Positions 23,066 to 35,398 of a stretch of DNA of 64,000 nt are shown here, in pieces (position 1 is the first letter of the stretch; each line of letters begins with the position of its first letter). The notes under the pieces are model-generated. The model searched no databases and had not been told where the DNA came from. It saw only the letters and a list, made by a program, of their open reading frames with translations. Source of the stretch: Pyricularia pennisetigena. Lineage: Eukaryota; Ascomycota; Sordariomycetes; Magnaporthales; Pyriculariaceae. A program made the position numbers and the translations under genes. Location of the stretch: assembly GCF_004337985.1 (NCBI RefSeq), contig NC_043744.1, positions 3,563,205 to 3,627,204 on the forward strand. The letters run 5' to 3'.

Positions 23066-24279
23066 TTTTTCTCTGCTTCTATGGGTTTCTATCTGATTTC
23101 TACCCTTATCAAGATCTGCATGTAGGGGGGTCCACGAAGGTAGAGCCGTCTGAACCAGAACCGCTCTTGGGTTGAAGCCGGGCTGGGTAAGGGTGGACGT
23201 CCTGCAAGCAACAACGGATGTAACGTCCTGAAGCATATACCGCAGTATCGGACGAACTATTACACCATTTGCCGTCCGTTTCCGTCAACCAGCCTGATGG
23301 CAGCGCATGCCTTGCGTCAGACAACAAATGCCCACCCACATAGCTGCCAGCAGATGTGGAGATCATGGCACCAACTTTATTTTAAAGTGTTCCAGGCCCG
23401 TAAAATGCCAATTTAACTTTAAACTTTTGTGATTTTCATTGACTTTGCCGTATTTGACTGTGAGCGTGGGGGAACCCGTGCCCCCCCCCCTTTTGCAGCT
23501 TTGCTAAATGATTCAGGTGGAATTCAGCCAAATCCGGCGGGAACGCGGGCGAGGTTGCAATGCATGCTTCCGATCCACTCCTCAAGGGGCTGCGACCTAC
23601 ATATACAAGATTATTGCCCAAATCAATAAGGCACGGAACCAAAAGATTTCCTCAAAGCTTGCCTGTACCCTTGCTTGCCCTCCGCTCATGCCGTATAGGT
23701 AGAAGGCCCTGCAATGTAATTTGCCCGTTTGAGTTAAAACTAACTACCAATTAGAGAGCAGCGATAAACCTACATAGGCGGGGGGGACCTGAGTCAAGCT
23801 TTACAGTGGACCGGCGTACTGAAGCTTGCGAGCAAAGGTGCGGCTATTACTATCCTTGTTTTAAGAACACTATTCCGAATGGATTTTGCTGCCCACTTGT
23901 GTAGAAATGAATCGGAGAGGAGAATAAAATCATTGATATCATTTTAGACTCTATAGTAAAACCTGCTTTGACCCTCGTCATAATGTCATGAAGGGTTTGC
24001 CCGTCCGAGCCGTCCCCACTTGACGGTCGACTGCTCCCCAAGACGCCGAATGTTCTAAGAGGGAGGAGACGGCTACCTTGATCAGCAACTTTTATGTACA
24101 TGTCTTGAGCTTTCTTCCCGGCATCTGCCAGGTGTCACGACTCACACCCACTCCTAGGTATAATACAAACAAAGTCCAAGCTGGCCACAGTATCACAGTG
24201 TTGAAAACATCTACAGACCTGGGCACTTGTCTTGTTTCTCCCCTCGGCATCATAACATAGCATCCCCAACAGCATCTCA
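22939..24279. other. Intergenic region with a 32-bp poly-T tract
   Basis: Contains an uninterrupted T run at 23033-23064. A minus-strand open frame at 23109-23366 (85 aa, with a WC..CC arrangement) could be an exon of a small Cys-containing protein, but no signal peptide or splice partner is visible. A TATAATA at 24159-24165 lies 115 bp before the next start codon. Confidence 0.45.
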
Positions 24280-25185
24280 ATGTCTTCGACCGCCGGCACA
24301 ACCACCCCGGCGTCGCCGTCCGGAGAGAATAAAAAGACAAAAGTCGCCCTGACAGGCACGCAAGAGACCCTGCTCGGCACACTCTCGGCCAAGGCCACCG
24401 ACGCCGTCAGCCCGTCTTCGATCCTCAAGGACAAGTGGGCCGCGGAGCTGCTGACAAAGGTCGACTACGACTTCAGCCGGCTCGGGGTCAACAACTGGCT
24501 GCAGGCCTGGTGCGTCATCCGCAGCAGGAACCTCGACCGGTGGGCGAGCGAGTTCTTCGACCTGCACGCCCACAGCCCCGAGGGCGCGACGGTCCTCCAC
24601 CTCGGGTGCGGGCTGGACTCGCGCGCCCTCCGGCTGCAGAGGTACTTTGGCCGCATGAAGCTGCGGTGGGTCGACGTCGACCTGCCCGACGTCATATCGC
24701 TGCGTGGGCAGCTGGCGGCGGCCCCCGACGTCGACAGCCACGGCCAGAGCAGCTACGAGCTCCTGGCCGCGTCCGTGACCGAGCCGGATTGGTTTCGGCA
24801 CATACCGGCGAACCGGCCCACCTTGATCTTGTTCGAGGGGCTGAGCATGTACCTGGCCGAGGAGGACGCGCGGGACATGATACGACGGCTGGTTGGCCAC
24901 TTCGCCCAGGGACAGCTGATATTCGACGCCGTGAACTCCTTCTTCGTGGCCTCTCAGCGCTGGGTCGCCCCGATCGCCAAGTCGGGGAGTACCCTGAAGT
25001 GGTACGTCGATCGGCCCCTCGCGATCGAGTCCTGGGCCGACGGGCTGTCGCTGAGGGACGAGGTGTTCTTGACCAGCCGGCCGGAGATTAAAGAGTGTTC
25101 ATGGAAGATTCGGTTACAGTTTGGGCTGGCTGCCAGCTTGCCCGTAATCCATCAGTACTCTAGAGAATTGAGGTATAGCTTCTAA
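24280..25185 (+). CDS. LCMT/TcmP-type SAM-dependent O-methyltransferase (301 aa)
   Basis: Single exon. The fold shows SAM-binding motif I (LHLGCGLDSR, 106-115), an acidic motif II (WVDVDLPDV, 130-138) and the family signature FEGLSMYL (185-192). These place it in the leucine carboxyl methyltransferase / polyketide O-methyltransferase TcmP group (PF04072). Such enzymes methylate carboxylates or hydroxyls of small molecules. The family also includes fungal secondary-metabolism members. It follows the UstYa-like genes in the same direction and precedes two reductases and an exporter, so a role in tailoring the cyclic peptide is plausible, and the acidic cores offer side-chain or C-terminal carboxylates. 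The substrate cannot be read from sequence. Confidence 0.82.
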   Translation: MSSTAGTTTPASPSGENKKTKVALTGTQETLLGTLSAKATDAVSPSSILKDKWAAELLTKVDYDFSRLGVNNWLQAWCVIRSRNLDRWASEFFDLHAHSPEGATVLHLGCGLDSRALRLQRYFGRMKLRWVDVDLPDVISLRGQLAAAPDVDSHGQSSYELLAASVTEPDWFRHIPANRPTLILFEGLSMYLAEEDARDMIRRLVGHFAQGQLIFDAVNSFFVASQRWVAPIAKSGSTLKWYVDRPLAIESWADGLSLRDEVFLTSRPEIKECSWKIRLQFGLAASLPVIHQYSRELRYSF

Positions 25186-27086
25186 TCGTAAGCCATTTTG
25201 CCTGGCCTCTCCCATTTCTTGCATTCCTCTCTCTTGTTCAATGGGTGCCACCTGGACTGGTAAAGTTTTTTTTTTTTTTTTCCACGGAAATTCAGCCGCC
25301 GGTTTACCGCGTTAAAACACGTGCGCGAAGGCGATGTCGCTGCTTGCCCGATCCACAATACGCAGGATTTACGATGGTGGACACGGTTTTGCTTCCATAA
25401 CTATGCGTCAAGGACGAAGCCGAGTGATATCGACAACGATATGAACCAGTATTCCGACCCGAGTTTGCGTAATCAAGGACAAAACGGTTGTATTGACTTG
25501 CTAAGAATCAAGAACATTATAATCAAATCATGGAGTAGACGAGTTGGTGGTGGTAGCTATTCTCCTACTTGAAGATCACAAGATGGTGACAAGACGTTTT
25601 AAGAGAGACGTGGTTGTTAACACTGGGAACATGGCGATGTTGGCTGGTATGAGGGCAGCAACATAGCTTCGGCTCAAAAGATGGAACTGGTATCGCGAAA
25701 GACTCGGGTCGCCCTATCCCGGGCCCGGGGTCCAGTCGTCATCATGTCCTTATCATGAGGCTACCAGATCGTTTGTAAAAACATAATTTTGAATGATATC
25801 AAGGGGTTCTGCCAAACCCCTCAGTGCGTGAAGAAAAAGTAGCATTGACTTAATTGATTCTTAATAAAAGTGATAGCTTTTCCGGATAGTATAACCCAAT
25901 GTTTAACGCAGATTGAAGTAACCCTCAGCAACCATCGACCCGCTCTTGTTGCCATACGCTTTTTTCAATAATGCAACCAACGCCGCAATTAATATGAGAT
26001 CTATATCTATAGAATGAGAAAAGTTATCAGGCTTTCCAATCTTAGTTAAGAATCATCGATTAGTACAACTGTTTCCAGCATTCCCTTTTACACTTCTACA
26101 CTTGACCCTGGGCAGAAGATAATGCCAACGAAATGGGAGCAACGAAAGGGTCATATCTTGCAAGAATATGCTTATGCGAAGACCACGAAAATAGAATGAA
26201 TCTGTTGCTATTATCGTACTCATTCATTCCGACTTGATTTGGCCGTCACGAAATCCGTCTCTGTTTAAGCGTAGTGCCATGAGCCCTCCGCTTTCACCCT
26301 AGGTGCCACCCCGACGTGTCACCCCTAGCTTTGCTATCTCTGCTTCAACGCCGACTCTGACTGCGGCTCTGAGATTAGCTGCGTCTTGTACGCCGATAAG
26401 TACCTCTTCTGGTGGTCACATCTTTCTCTTTTCATCGCTGGCTCGGGAAAAAAAAATCGGCACTATCGACTCTGCTTCGTCGTAAGTACAACTTGGTTTG
26501 CCTTGAGCCTATGGAATTTTTCCGTGAAAAATTGTAGAGCTTGAAAACCTAGGGTTGGGCTATCTTGCTGGTTTTCCGAAAGAAAAGCGCCCCATCTCTG
26601 CTCATTTCAAAATGGATGCACCAATACCTGGATGTCATCGTGTAAGCATCAAGGCGGAGTGTCGCAATTTAATCTTATATTGGCGAGCTTCCTTTCATAT
26701 TTGTCAGACTCCCCATTGCAAGTCATACAAATTCCTCGATAGTTGATACCACAGGTGATTAGTAATCAAAGATACCGGCCCTGCATGCACCGGCGTTTTT
26801 GAGTTTTTGATCTCGCCGATGGCTGCCTTGATTTCAAGATATCAGTGATGAATAGAAAAGACCATCCAATAAAGATACGGTTGTATTTGTCAGCGTCAAC
26901 TATCTCATGCATGTCCAGAATGGGAAGGAGTACGTATAAGATACTATTTGCTTTCTTCATTCTTTCTTTTTCGATATGTATGCATGTCATCTGGCTCAGG
27001 CCGTTGCAATAGCGTACCTGGGCACACACCTGCCTAGAAATTAACAGCACACCTTGCATCAAAAAGCACATATTTTTCGCTTGAAA
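25186..27086. other. 1.9-kb intergenic region
   Basis: No supported gene. T run at about 25267-25280. AT-rich around 25.8-26.2 kb. Open frames at 25321-25572, 26303-26485 and 26555-26746 lack domains. The block 25330-25780 resembles decayed repeat DNA by composition, but I found no matching copy in the window. Confidence 0.4.
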
Positions 27087-28231
27087 ATGTCGATAGAAAC
27101 TATCAATGTAGCCGCACTCCTCATGGGCGTCGGGGAGGACCTCGTCCTGCGAGAACAGCCTGTTCCAACCCCAGGCGCGAGCGAAGTCCTGGTTCACAAC
27201 CACGCCCTTGCCGCCAATCCCGTCGACTGGAAAGCGCAGACTCTTGGGTTCCTGGGAGGGTCGTATCCACACTGTCTTGGTGCAGGTAATCAACTCTACC
27301 GTATTCGCACGACGTTTCTGCAACAACTTTGCATAGAAAACTGACATTTGGACTTGCAGATCTTGCAGGCGTCGTGGTCAGAATCGGGTCATCCGTCGAC
27401 GGGTTCAAGCCAGGAGATCGTGTGCTGGCGAGTGCAAGCGGCATCGTGACCCAAAACCCCAACCACGGAGGCTTCCAGACCTTGACGGCCGTGGACGTGG
27501 CTTCGGTCACCAAGATCCCGGACTCGACCTCCTTCACCGAGGCCGCCACCCTACCCCTGGCCATCGATACCGCGGCCCAGGCCTTCTTTCACAATCTCGC
27601 CCTGCCCTACCCCGGCGAGCCCGGGGGTAAAAAGCCTGGATCGGCCCTGCCCGGCGACGTGCTTCTGGTGTGGGGCGCTGCCGGCTCCGTGGGCCGGGCG
27701 ATCGTACAGCTTGCCCGCATCTTGGGAATAGAGGTGTACGCGACGGCGAGTGCGCGCCACCACGACGCCCTCGGGAAGCTGGGCGCAAGCTTCGTCGTAG
27801 ACTACCACTCAGCTACCGCGGTCGAAGAGCTCAAGGCCACCGCTGCCGCCGCTGACAAGCGTATATTCGTCGCGGTAGACTGCAACACCAGCGCTGACAG
27901 CCTTGCTTATGTATTTGGGGTCCTCTCGGATGGGGACGGCGGCGTGAGGAAAACGGTGGTGACTATGCAGCCTTTGGATTGGATCCAGCCTAGCGTGGTG
28001 GTCCCTGAAGATGTCGACATCAGCTTTGTGGATGGAGCGAGCAAGTATACGTCGCGGCTGGACATCCAGACGTGGCTCCACGGCAAGGGGTTGCCTGGCT
28101 GGTTGGAGAGTGGCGAGATGGTCCCCGGGCCATATCGTGTTGTACCGGGCGGCCTCGGTGGGCTTCAGGCTGCCCTTAACGAGCTGAGATCAGGCGCTGT
28201 GAGTGGCGAGAAATTGGTGGTTGTGGTTTAG
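27087..28231 (+). CDS. MDR-family zinc-free oxidoreductase / trans-enoyl-reductase-like (356 aa, one intron)
   Basis: Exons 27087-27285 and 27360-28231. The 74-nt GT-AG intron splits a codon in phase 1, and joining restores the conserved GADLAGVV block. The N-terminal GroES-like fold has NPVDWK (44-49) and FKPGDRV (82-88). The Rossmann fold has WGAAGSVG (171-178), the NADP(H) loop. The Cys/His zinc ligands of alcohol dehydrogenases are absent, as in quinone oxidoreductases and the stand-alone enoyl reductases of fungal metabolite clusters (LovC/ToxD type). It would reduce a C=C or C=O using NADPH in the cytosol. Its place among tailoring-type genes suggests a biosynthetic role; a housekeeping quinone reductase is the alternative. 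Confidence 0.85.
27286..27359 (+). other. Intron of the MDR oxidoreductase gene
   Basis: 74 nt, GTAATC to TTGCAG. A second AG nine bases downstream would also keep the frame but would delete three residues of the conserved block. Confidence 0.75.
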
Positions 28232-29007
28232 TTCGGAACTTCAATTGACGACTGTGGAGAGCATCTGCTCAACAAACTATTGAGATTGGTTGTTGGAGCT
28301 TATGAGCCATGAGATTTAATTCCGGCCAGAGTCAGCAGATTACCACTTTGCCCTTCACATCTGGTATACGCACGAATACTGACGGCAATGGCAGCTAAAA
28401 GTAATAATATTAGACTATACTTGCTAAATTTAGTTATGCTGTAATTAAGGAGTTTGTATGGGGTTCGTGTGCGGTTTGATGACACATGGCTCCAATGGAT
28501 TGTAGACTGGAATAATATTTTATTTTAAATCGGGGTCTTGTGAGCGGATCAGCCAGAGACCCTGCCTGGCCCATGTACACATTGCCGACTCTGATCGGTC
28601 CTAATATTGGTACAGCAGTTTCCATTCACGGCAAGGAACCATAGATACCTCAACCAGCATGATCGATACGCGCATTGAATGGAGTGAAAATTGTCACCAG
28701 CATGACCTTTTTGTACATATCAAACTGCGTCCCACACTGATCTTCATTGTTTATTGAACCAAGCGAGAGATTGCTTATGTGAGCCGACGATCATAGTTTG
28801 GGCACAACTGGGCCGATTTGTCAGCGAGTCAGCACTAAAGTTTGCTCCAAAAGTGGTGCCAACCACCTCAAACCGGTCGAGACCTAGAAACACTTAAGAT
28901 GGATCTTTGCGGCCAAGACAAAAACAGCAGCACATCACCGACCATCCGAATAACCATAATCTTGACACTCTGGTCAAAGTTTGCCCACGTAACAAAACCC
29001 TGACATT
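28232..29007. other. Intergenic region
   Basis: No gene seen. The first half is AT-rich. The stretch 28870-29000 is the presumed promoter of the SDR gene. Confidence 0.5.
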
Positions 29008-30224
29008 ATGGCCGCGAACCAAATCAAAACAATCGTCGCTACAGGCGTCAGCTCGGGTCTGGTAAGATGACATGACATGACATCAATCTACCGCGGCATC
29101 TTCACACAAGCTCCAGCCCCTCCAAGTCTTTTACCTTTTTACGTACTCCACCTCGTATGCCCCGGATCGTCGGAAACTACCCTCGACCACCAGAGAACGA
29201 TGCCACGCAGGGGATAAAAAACAAAGCCCCTGTTCCCCGGCGAACACTAACCAAATCATTACCAACCACAGGGATTCGAGGCAATCAAGCAACTCTTGTC
29301 CTCGACGGCGCAACCATACCGCGTCATCCTCGGAGCGCGCAACCCCTCAGCCGCCAAGGAGGCCTTTGACGCGCTCAAGTACGACACGGCGACGCACCGT
29401 TTGGATGTTCTTCCGCTGCAGCTGAACGATCTCGGCACTGTCCGCAGCTTCGCCAAAGACACGCTGGACGGGCTCGGTTCAGACCCAATCAACCATCTCT
29501 TCCTCAACGCCGCCGTCGCGTATGCTGCCGAGCGCAAGGCCCCCAAGGGCAGCGGCAAGTGGTGCGAGAGCTATGTCGTCAACCACCTGAGCCAGCACTA
29601 CCTGACCCATCTGCTGCGGGAGAAGCTGATCGAGTCGAAGACGAGGGTAGTTTTTGTATCGTCGGGAGCTTTTGACCAGGTATCCGACCCGAGTAAGTTC
29701 TAACCTTTTATTTTTATTTTTTTTTTCATTTTTCATGATCGCATGAATTATACAACAGACCGCTTAAATTGCCGCACATGCTCATCACTCCAAAACAAAA
29801 CACAGGCAAGCTCAAAACGATCCTCAAGGCCGGATCCGATGCCGCTGCCATGAAGACGTACCCGGCAACCAAATTCACGCAGCTGCTCAACGCGCACTGG
29901 TGGAGCCGTCAGCTCCGCCCACAGGGCTGCACCCTGGTTGCGGTATCGCCGGGCTTCATCCCGTCGACTGGTCTGGCACGCGAGACGGACTTTGGGGAAA
30001 AGTTCAAGAGCCTCCCCGGCGGCAAGTCTATCCAAGAGGGCGCGGCCAGTCTTTTGGCGGCGTTTACGAGAAACGATCTCCCCCAAGACCCAGACTTGAT
30101 CTTCCTTACCAGCTGGGGTGAGTGGTGGGGTCGCGACAAGTTGGAGAAGACGCTGGATAAGGGCTTGCAGGATAAGTGGAGTCCCGGACGGGAAGAGATT
30201 GAGGCGGAGGAGGGGCTTTTGTAA
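29008..30224 (+). CDS. Short-chain dehydrogenase/reductase (297 aa, two introns)
   Basis: Exons 29008-29061, 29272-29692 and 29806-30224. The first intron falls inside the coenzyme loop, so that TGVSSGLGF (12-20) is only formed after splicing. The second (113 nt) joins at S159. The catalytic pair is Y177 and K181 (YPATK), with LNAAV replacing the usual NNAG. The length and these motifs fit the SDR branch related to protochlorophyllide reductase/TIC32-like fungal enzymes, which act on diverse carbonyls or alcohols with NADP(H). It is the fifth co-directional gene after the precursor and could carry out redox tailoring. A branch site (CACTAAC) before the first acceptor supports the model. Confidence 0.85.
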
Positions 30225-30766
30225 GGGCAAGCTACAGCATCAAGTACCTGAACCGCAGCAAATACCCTAGAAATAATAAACTTGACCCCTGGATCGGCAG
30301 CTTGATGCATCAAAGCGTTTGTTAGCATTGCTGGTCGACGACTGCAGCGGGCAAATTCTTTGTTAGCGTAATCCGATACGATTACGGCGGTGAACAGGAT
30401 GTACAGTTACTGCACGGTACCGTAGCATCTGTTCAACTGAAGGGCGTGGCGGGATGGAGTCACTCGTCAATTGACGATGACCTGAATTGACGAATCGCCT
30501 TAGCGTGGCGCACATGCAACCCCAGAAAAACCCACGTCCCGCAGCGGACCGTTTTCGGAGGCCAGGCCTAGCCCAGGCTAAGGCGAAAAAAATAAAAAAA
30601 AATAAATAAAAAGAACACAGGATGAATATGACGACTTCCCCAGCTGTTGCACCAAACTCTGTTTTCGTTTATTTCTTGTTCCCTACCATCTTCCTCTTCC
30701 TATCCAGGCAGATATTTTTTTGTGTTCACTGCCTGAAAGACCACAAATCAAACGCCAACAAAATAG
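30225..30766. other. Intergenic region and MFS promoter
   Basis: No gene. A-rich low-complexity sequence at about 30585-30615, then pyrimidine-rich sequence before the ATG at 30767. Confidence 0.5.
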
Positions 30767-32779
30767 ATGAACGCCGCACTCGCAGACGAAAACGACCCTC
30801 TGCTGGGCGCCGTCGCGGAACAACATGTCCGCCATGCGGTGACCGAGGACCCTGACGATATTGGCTCCGACTCTCAGGAGTCGGGCGCCGTCCTAGTCGA
30901 TGGAGAGCTGCTCGAGTTTGATCCCAAAGGCGACCCAGACAACCCAATGGAGTGGGCACCTGCGTTCAAATGGAGCATTGTTAGCTTGCTGGCGCTTTTT
31001 GCTTTTTGCATGTGAGTGCTTTTTTTTTTCTTGTTGGGAGAATAGGTTCTTTGTTTATTTTTTTTTTTTTCTTTTCTTTTTTTCTGTTCTGTTGCTGCAT
31101 TTCCTACAAACCCAACCATCACCTTTTTTTTTCTTTTTTTTTTTTTTTTCTTATGCCGTTGCCAACCCCACCAATTATTTATTTACATCCGCGAATATCC
31201 GAGACCTTTCGCCACTCAACCCCTGTTCCTTGCATTCCTCATCTTTATTGATCACTCCGCTGACAAACACCAACCACGCAACAACTCAGAAATTCACCTG
31301 CATTTCCGTCGTGCCGGTGGCCTCGCAAATTGTTCGGGACCTGGACGGCGATGACGGTGGTTCACGGGACTCGGCCTCGCGGGCCGCCAGCGCCGCTCTC
31401 CTGGTGACCATCTGGGAGCTCGGCGAGGCGGCCGGCCCGCTTCTGATCGCCCCACTGTCCGAGATCTACGGCCGCTGGCCCGTCATCAACGGCGCCAACA
31501 TCCTCTTTGTGCTGACCACCGTGCTGGCCGCCACGTGCCGCCGCACAGACATGTTCATCGCCGCCCGCGCCATGACCGGTGCCGCCGTCGCCACCAACGT
31601 CCTCAACCCGGCCATCGTCGGCGACATGTTTGTGCGCGAGGAGCGCGGCAAGCCCATGAGCCTGTGCATCTTCGCGCCCATGCTCGGCGGCGCCGTCGGT
31701 CCCATGCTCAGCGGCGCCGTCGCCCAGACCCTGGGCTGGCGCAGCTTCATCTGGATCAGCGCCGGGTTGGCCGCCGGCTGCGAGCTGATTTTCCTGTGCT
31801 TCTTCCGCGAGACTTACAAGGTCGCCATACTCAAGAAGAGGAGAAGGGCCGCGATCGGAGAGGCCAAGGAGAGGAGCCGCCGCGTGACCTACGGAACCGT
31901 GCAGGAGTGCCGAAAGATTGAGGCTCCGGTCAGCAACGGACAGATGCTGTACGAGGCCATTCTGCGGCCGGGCATCGTTTTGTGGGGCTCTGGGGTGCTT
32001 TTGGCTCTCGCATTTGCCGGTTCAATCTCCTTTTCGTACTTTTACATCATTTCCGTGACTCTGCCGGAGCTGTTGGCGGAGCGGTACGGGATGACGCCTG
32101 CACAAACCGGGGCTTCGATGCTGAGTTGGAGTAAGTATTTCTGCCAGATTTGGCCAGTTCAGTTGACATGTCATACCCAGCTTATTTCTTGCCGCCCTTA
32201 CCCACCTATCTCCCCAATTTTCGAACTGTCCTTTTATTAGTGACGAGCTGTTCAAATGTTCTAACAAATCTACTATCAACAGGCTGTGGAGGCTTCATCG
32301 CAATCTTCATCTGCAACCGCTTCCTAGACAACATCTACATCAAGCTGCGCGACGGCAACGGCGGCCGCGGGCTCCCCGAATACCGTCTCCCGCTCGTCAT
32401 CCTCGGCGCCGTGACCGTCCCTCTCGCCACGGCCGGCTACGGCTGGTCGGCCGAGCTGCGCCTCCCGCTCCCCGTCATGCTCAGCACCGTCGTGCTCATG
32501 GGCGTGACCATCATGCTGACGGCGATGCCGCTCATGGCGTACGTGGTCGACGCCTTTGGCGTCTACTCGGCCTCGGCTATCACGGGCGTCATCATCCTCA
32601 GGTGTCTGATGGGTGCTTTCCTCCCCCTCATGGTCGCGCCGCTCGTGCGGGGCCTGGGCTATGGCTGGGCTTTTACCTGCCTGGCGGGCCTCATCGCCGC
32701 CGTCGCGCCTATCCCCATCCTTATCCTGCGATACGGGGAGCGCTGGCGGGCTGCGAGCCGGTATTCGAGGGATGCCTGA
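30767..32779 (+). CDS. MFS drug:H+ antiporter (DHA1 type), about 527 aa, intron 1 donor defective
   Basis: Exons 30767-31012, 31290-32130 and 32283-32779. A long hydrophilic N-terminus (1-67) precedes helix 1. Exon 2 begins in the middle of helix 1 (FTCISVVP). The DHA1 signature lies in PLLIAPLSEIYGRWPVI after helix 2. The C-terminal exon carries the last five helices. DHA1 transporters export drugs, toxins or metabolites across the plasma membrane; as the last gene of the co-directional row it could export the cluster product. Oddity: the exon 1/intron boundary reads ATGTGAGT. A canonical GT donor leaves the frame off by one, whereas one extra G (ATG|GTGAGT) would give a perfect junction. 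Either the assembly lost a base or the allele is mis-spliced. Intron 1 has several long T runs. Confidence 0.82.
31012..31289 (+). other. Intron 1 of the MFS gene, T-rich, with a questionable donor
   Basis: It contains T runs at about 31020-31029, 31060-31080 and 31125-31150 and ends CAACTCAG. A CTGAC branch site lies about 30 nt upstream. The donor is discussed under the gene. Confidence 0.6.
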
Positions 32780-35398
32780 GGTTGTGGCTATGAATTAATT
32801 GTATGGGTTGGATGGCACGCGCACGCGACCAGGATTGGAAATGATGCATGATTGGGCAATTACACGACGGCTAATGATACCACGAAAACTAACAAAAGTG
32901 CTCGGATGAGGTGTTGAAATAGATTATTATCAATACACAGTATCTTAATTTCTGACTGGGCTTGATGTAAGCTGGCATCGATGATACCTGCATGCCACAT
33001 CCAAAAAAGGCCGAGTTCTCTAGCTGCCGCGCCCAAGCCTAGCCAACTCACTCACTAGACTAGGTTAGATTAGTAGACATAATGGCTTTAAAAACTAGAT
33101 GGGTTTTAAGCAAGAAATTTTCCCATCGACAGAGAAGCGCTCAGAAAAACAGTATCGTAGTAATGCATTCTATAATGAAGGGATCGTGACGTCGCACTCG
33201 ACGATCCTGACTGCTGGCGGGACCATGCTGTGGCGAATGCTGCCAATTGGTCAAAAACCAGTCTAGAAAAAAACGAGTGATAAGCGATCGGTTGTGGTTC
33301 GCTGTTATCAAAGTCCACATACGGGTCTCCAACAAAGTCTCAAGATGGAGATGCTCGTCAAAGGCTTCGTCTGTTGAGATTTACATGTCATGCGGAAAGG
33401 AAAAAACTAAAGCCCAAGACACGAGGCAAGGCAAACAAAAGAAAATGATCTGCTTGGATCTACTGCTGCTTTCGTCGTCAGCATGCAACGTTCCTGACTC
33501 GTACTGCCCCCCTCGGTTTGATACCATGCCTATTTGACACTCGCCAAGGTGAGCGCTGGAGTGCTCGCAATGGCCAGCGCATGCCGACTTTCCGAGATGT
33601 TGCAACGGGAGATTCCGTGTACACGCAATGTGGTTGCTTGCACTGGAGAAAGATTCAGGTGGCTCACTGAGCACTCGCTGAGTGCCGAGTCCCATGCGGA
33701 GCTGTAGGAATATTATTTGACAGTTTGGACTTTTTGGTCACCGACACGCGGTTTTTGCAGTGACAAAAAGGCTTGCGATAATTAATACAAAACTTGGCAG
33801 TCAAATAGAAACAGGACGGGAGCTAATATTGCTCTCATAAGGCTGCCCCGAACCATCTGATTTTTACCATGGGCATATTGGTCCTACTGTACACAAGAGC
33901 AGGCCAGGTGTGGATATGCTCGCAAATTACGGCGAGAAGTTGCCGCAATGGAACCACGGATCAAAATAACCGGCGCTATGCCTGTGCTGCACGATAGCAC
34001 GTCGTAGGTCAATGCGAAACATTGACCAACGCTTCTAAGGAAGACATCAAGTAAAGAAAGAGTACAAGAGTGCAGTAGGTAGTAGGAGTGACAAGCGGGG
34101 GTATCCCAGTAACAAGAGACCCATCCCCAGGAGATCTCGCCTATCCAGGCTGAACGGCTTTCCATCCGCCAATCAAAACACCGACGGCTCAGTGAAGCGA
34201 CCGCGACGAAGGTGAGGACTACTACTGTACTCCATAGTCAATTCTGCGACAAGACCCTGCATGCAACAATTACCATTCCAATCACACCTCATTTACTTGG
34301 CCAGCGTCATGAGGCCTCGGACGTTGCTTTAAAACGCGATTGAGGCCAATTTCCCTTTTGCGAAGGAACTACGAGGTACGGCGGGCTTATTGGTGGGCAT
34401 TTGGATACTCGACGATATGATGACNNNNNNNNNNNNNNNNNNNNNNNNNNNNNNNNNNNNNNNNNNNNNNNNNNNNNNNNNNNNNNNNNNNNNNNNNNNN
34501 NNNNNNNNNNNNNNNNNNNNNNNNNNNNNNNTTAATTGGTGACCCATATTCCATGGTATCATCGTCAATGCGTCAGGTTCTTGTGGGGCTTGGCTGAACG
34601 AACCAAACTACAGTAAAGGAAAAGGAGACGGGATCCCTGTCTCCATCCAATGCTCATGCCATATCGGATGCCGGCAAGCAAACCGATCGGACGAACATCA
34701 CTGCTGTGACCAAATCCAGCGATATCCTCAAGTGGTTAGTACACGCAATGGTTTACATCCCGCGGGGCTGACGATCTTTGCCATGGTCTAAGCATCTTCA
34801 TCAAGGCCCTAGCATGTGGAGTTTAGCACCATCAAACGGCTGGGCATGCAGCTTTCCTCTCCTTGGCTTCTCACCAGGCTGGGGCGCGTCTACTTCGCCT
34901 CCTCGGTTCCCAAAAATACAGCCATACAGATGACATGTCTGGGGGTTTGCAGGCGAGCTGGCCAGTGAGAGGAAGGATTAGCGGGATAAGCTATATCCCT
35001 TCTCCATATTCCAGAGTGGGATGGTTAGGACCGCAAACGACAACTGTGGAGAAGCAGCCAGACAAAACGACAAAAGACGTAGCCCCTAGTCATCTTGGCA
35101 ATGAGGGTGATGAAAAAAAAAAGCCCACAAAGAAACACACCATCGCGACGAGGGCGTTAAGGGAGGAAGGCATTTGTCTACAAGTATGCGGCGTGCAACC
35201 ACCCAAAATCTCTCTCTCTCTCGCCCTCCCTTCCTTCCTTCTCACCCATCCTCACAGCCTCTGACAGCTTGGGATACTACATTCCTTCAAACACTTTCTT
35301 TCTTTCTCTTTTTCTTTTCTCTTTTCTCTTTTTTTTTTTTGTTTCTTTCTTCCCTTTTATTCGCTCCCTAGTGAAGCCAGCCCTCACCTCCAGACAAG
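32780..35398. other. 2.6-kb intergenic region with an assembly gap
   Basis: No convincing gene. Open frames at 33381-33695, 33884-34165 and 34863-35264 lack domains. The last one overlaps the promoter and pyrimidine tract (35205-35360, C/T-rich) of the downstream secreted-protein gene. Confidence 0.45.
34425..34531. other. Assembly gap (107 N)
   Basis: Run of N between AT-balanced, non-coding flanks. Confidence 1.

Noticed and set aside
34863..35264. 133-aa ORF before the DUF7888-like gene
   Set aside because: Lies over the promoter and C/T tract of that gene and has no domain.
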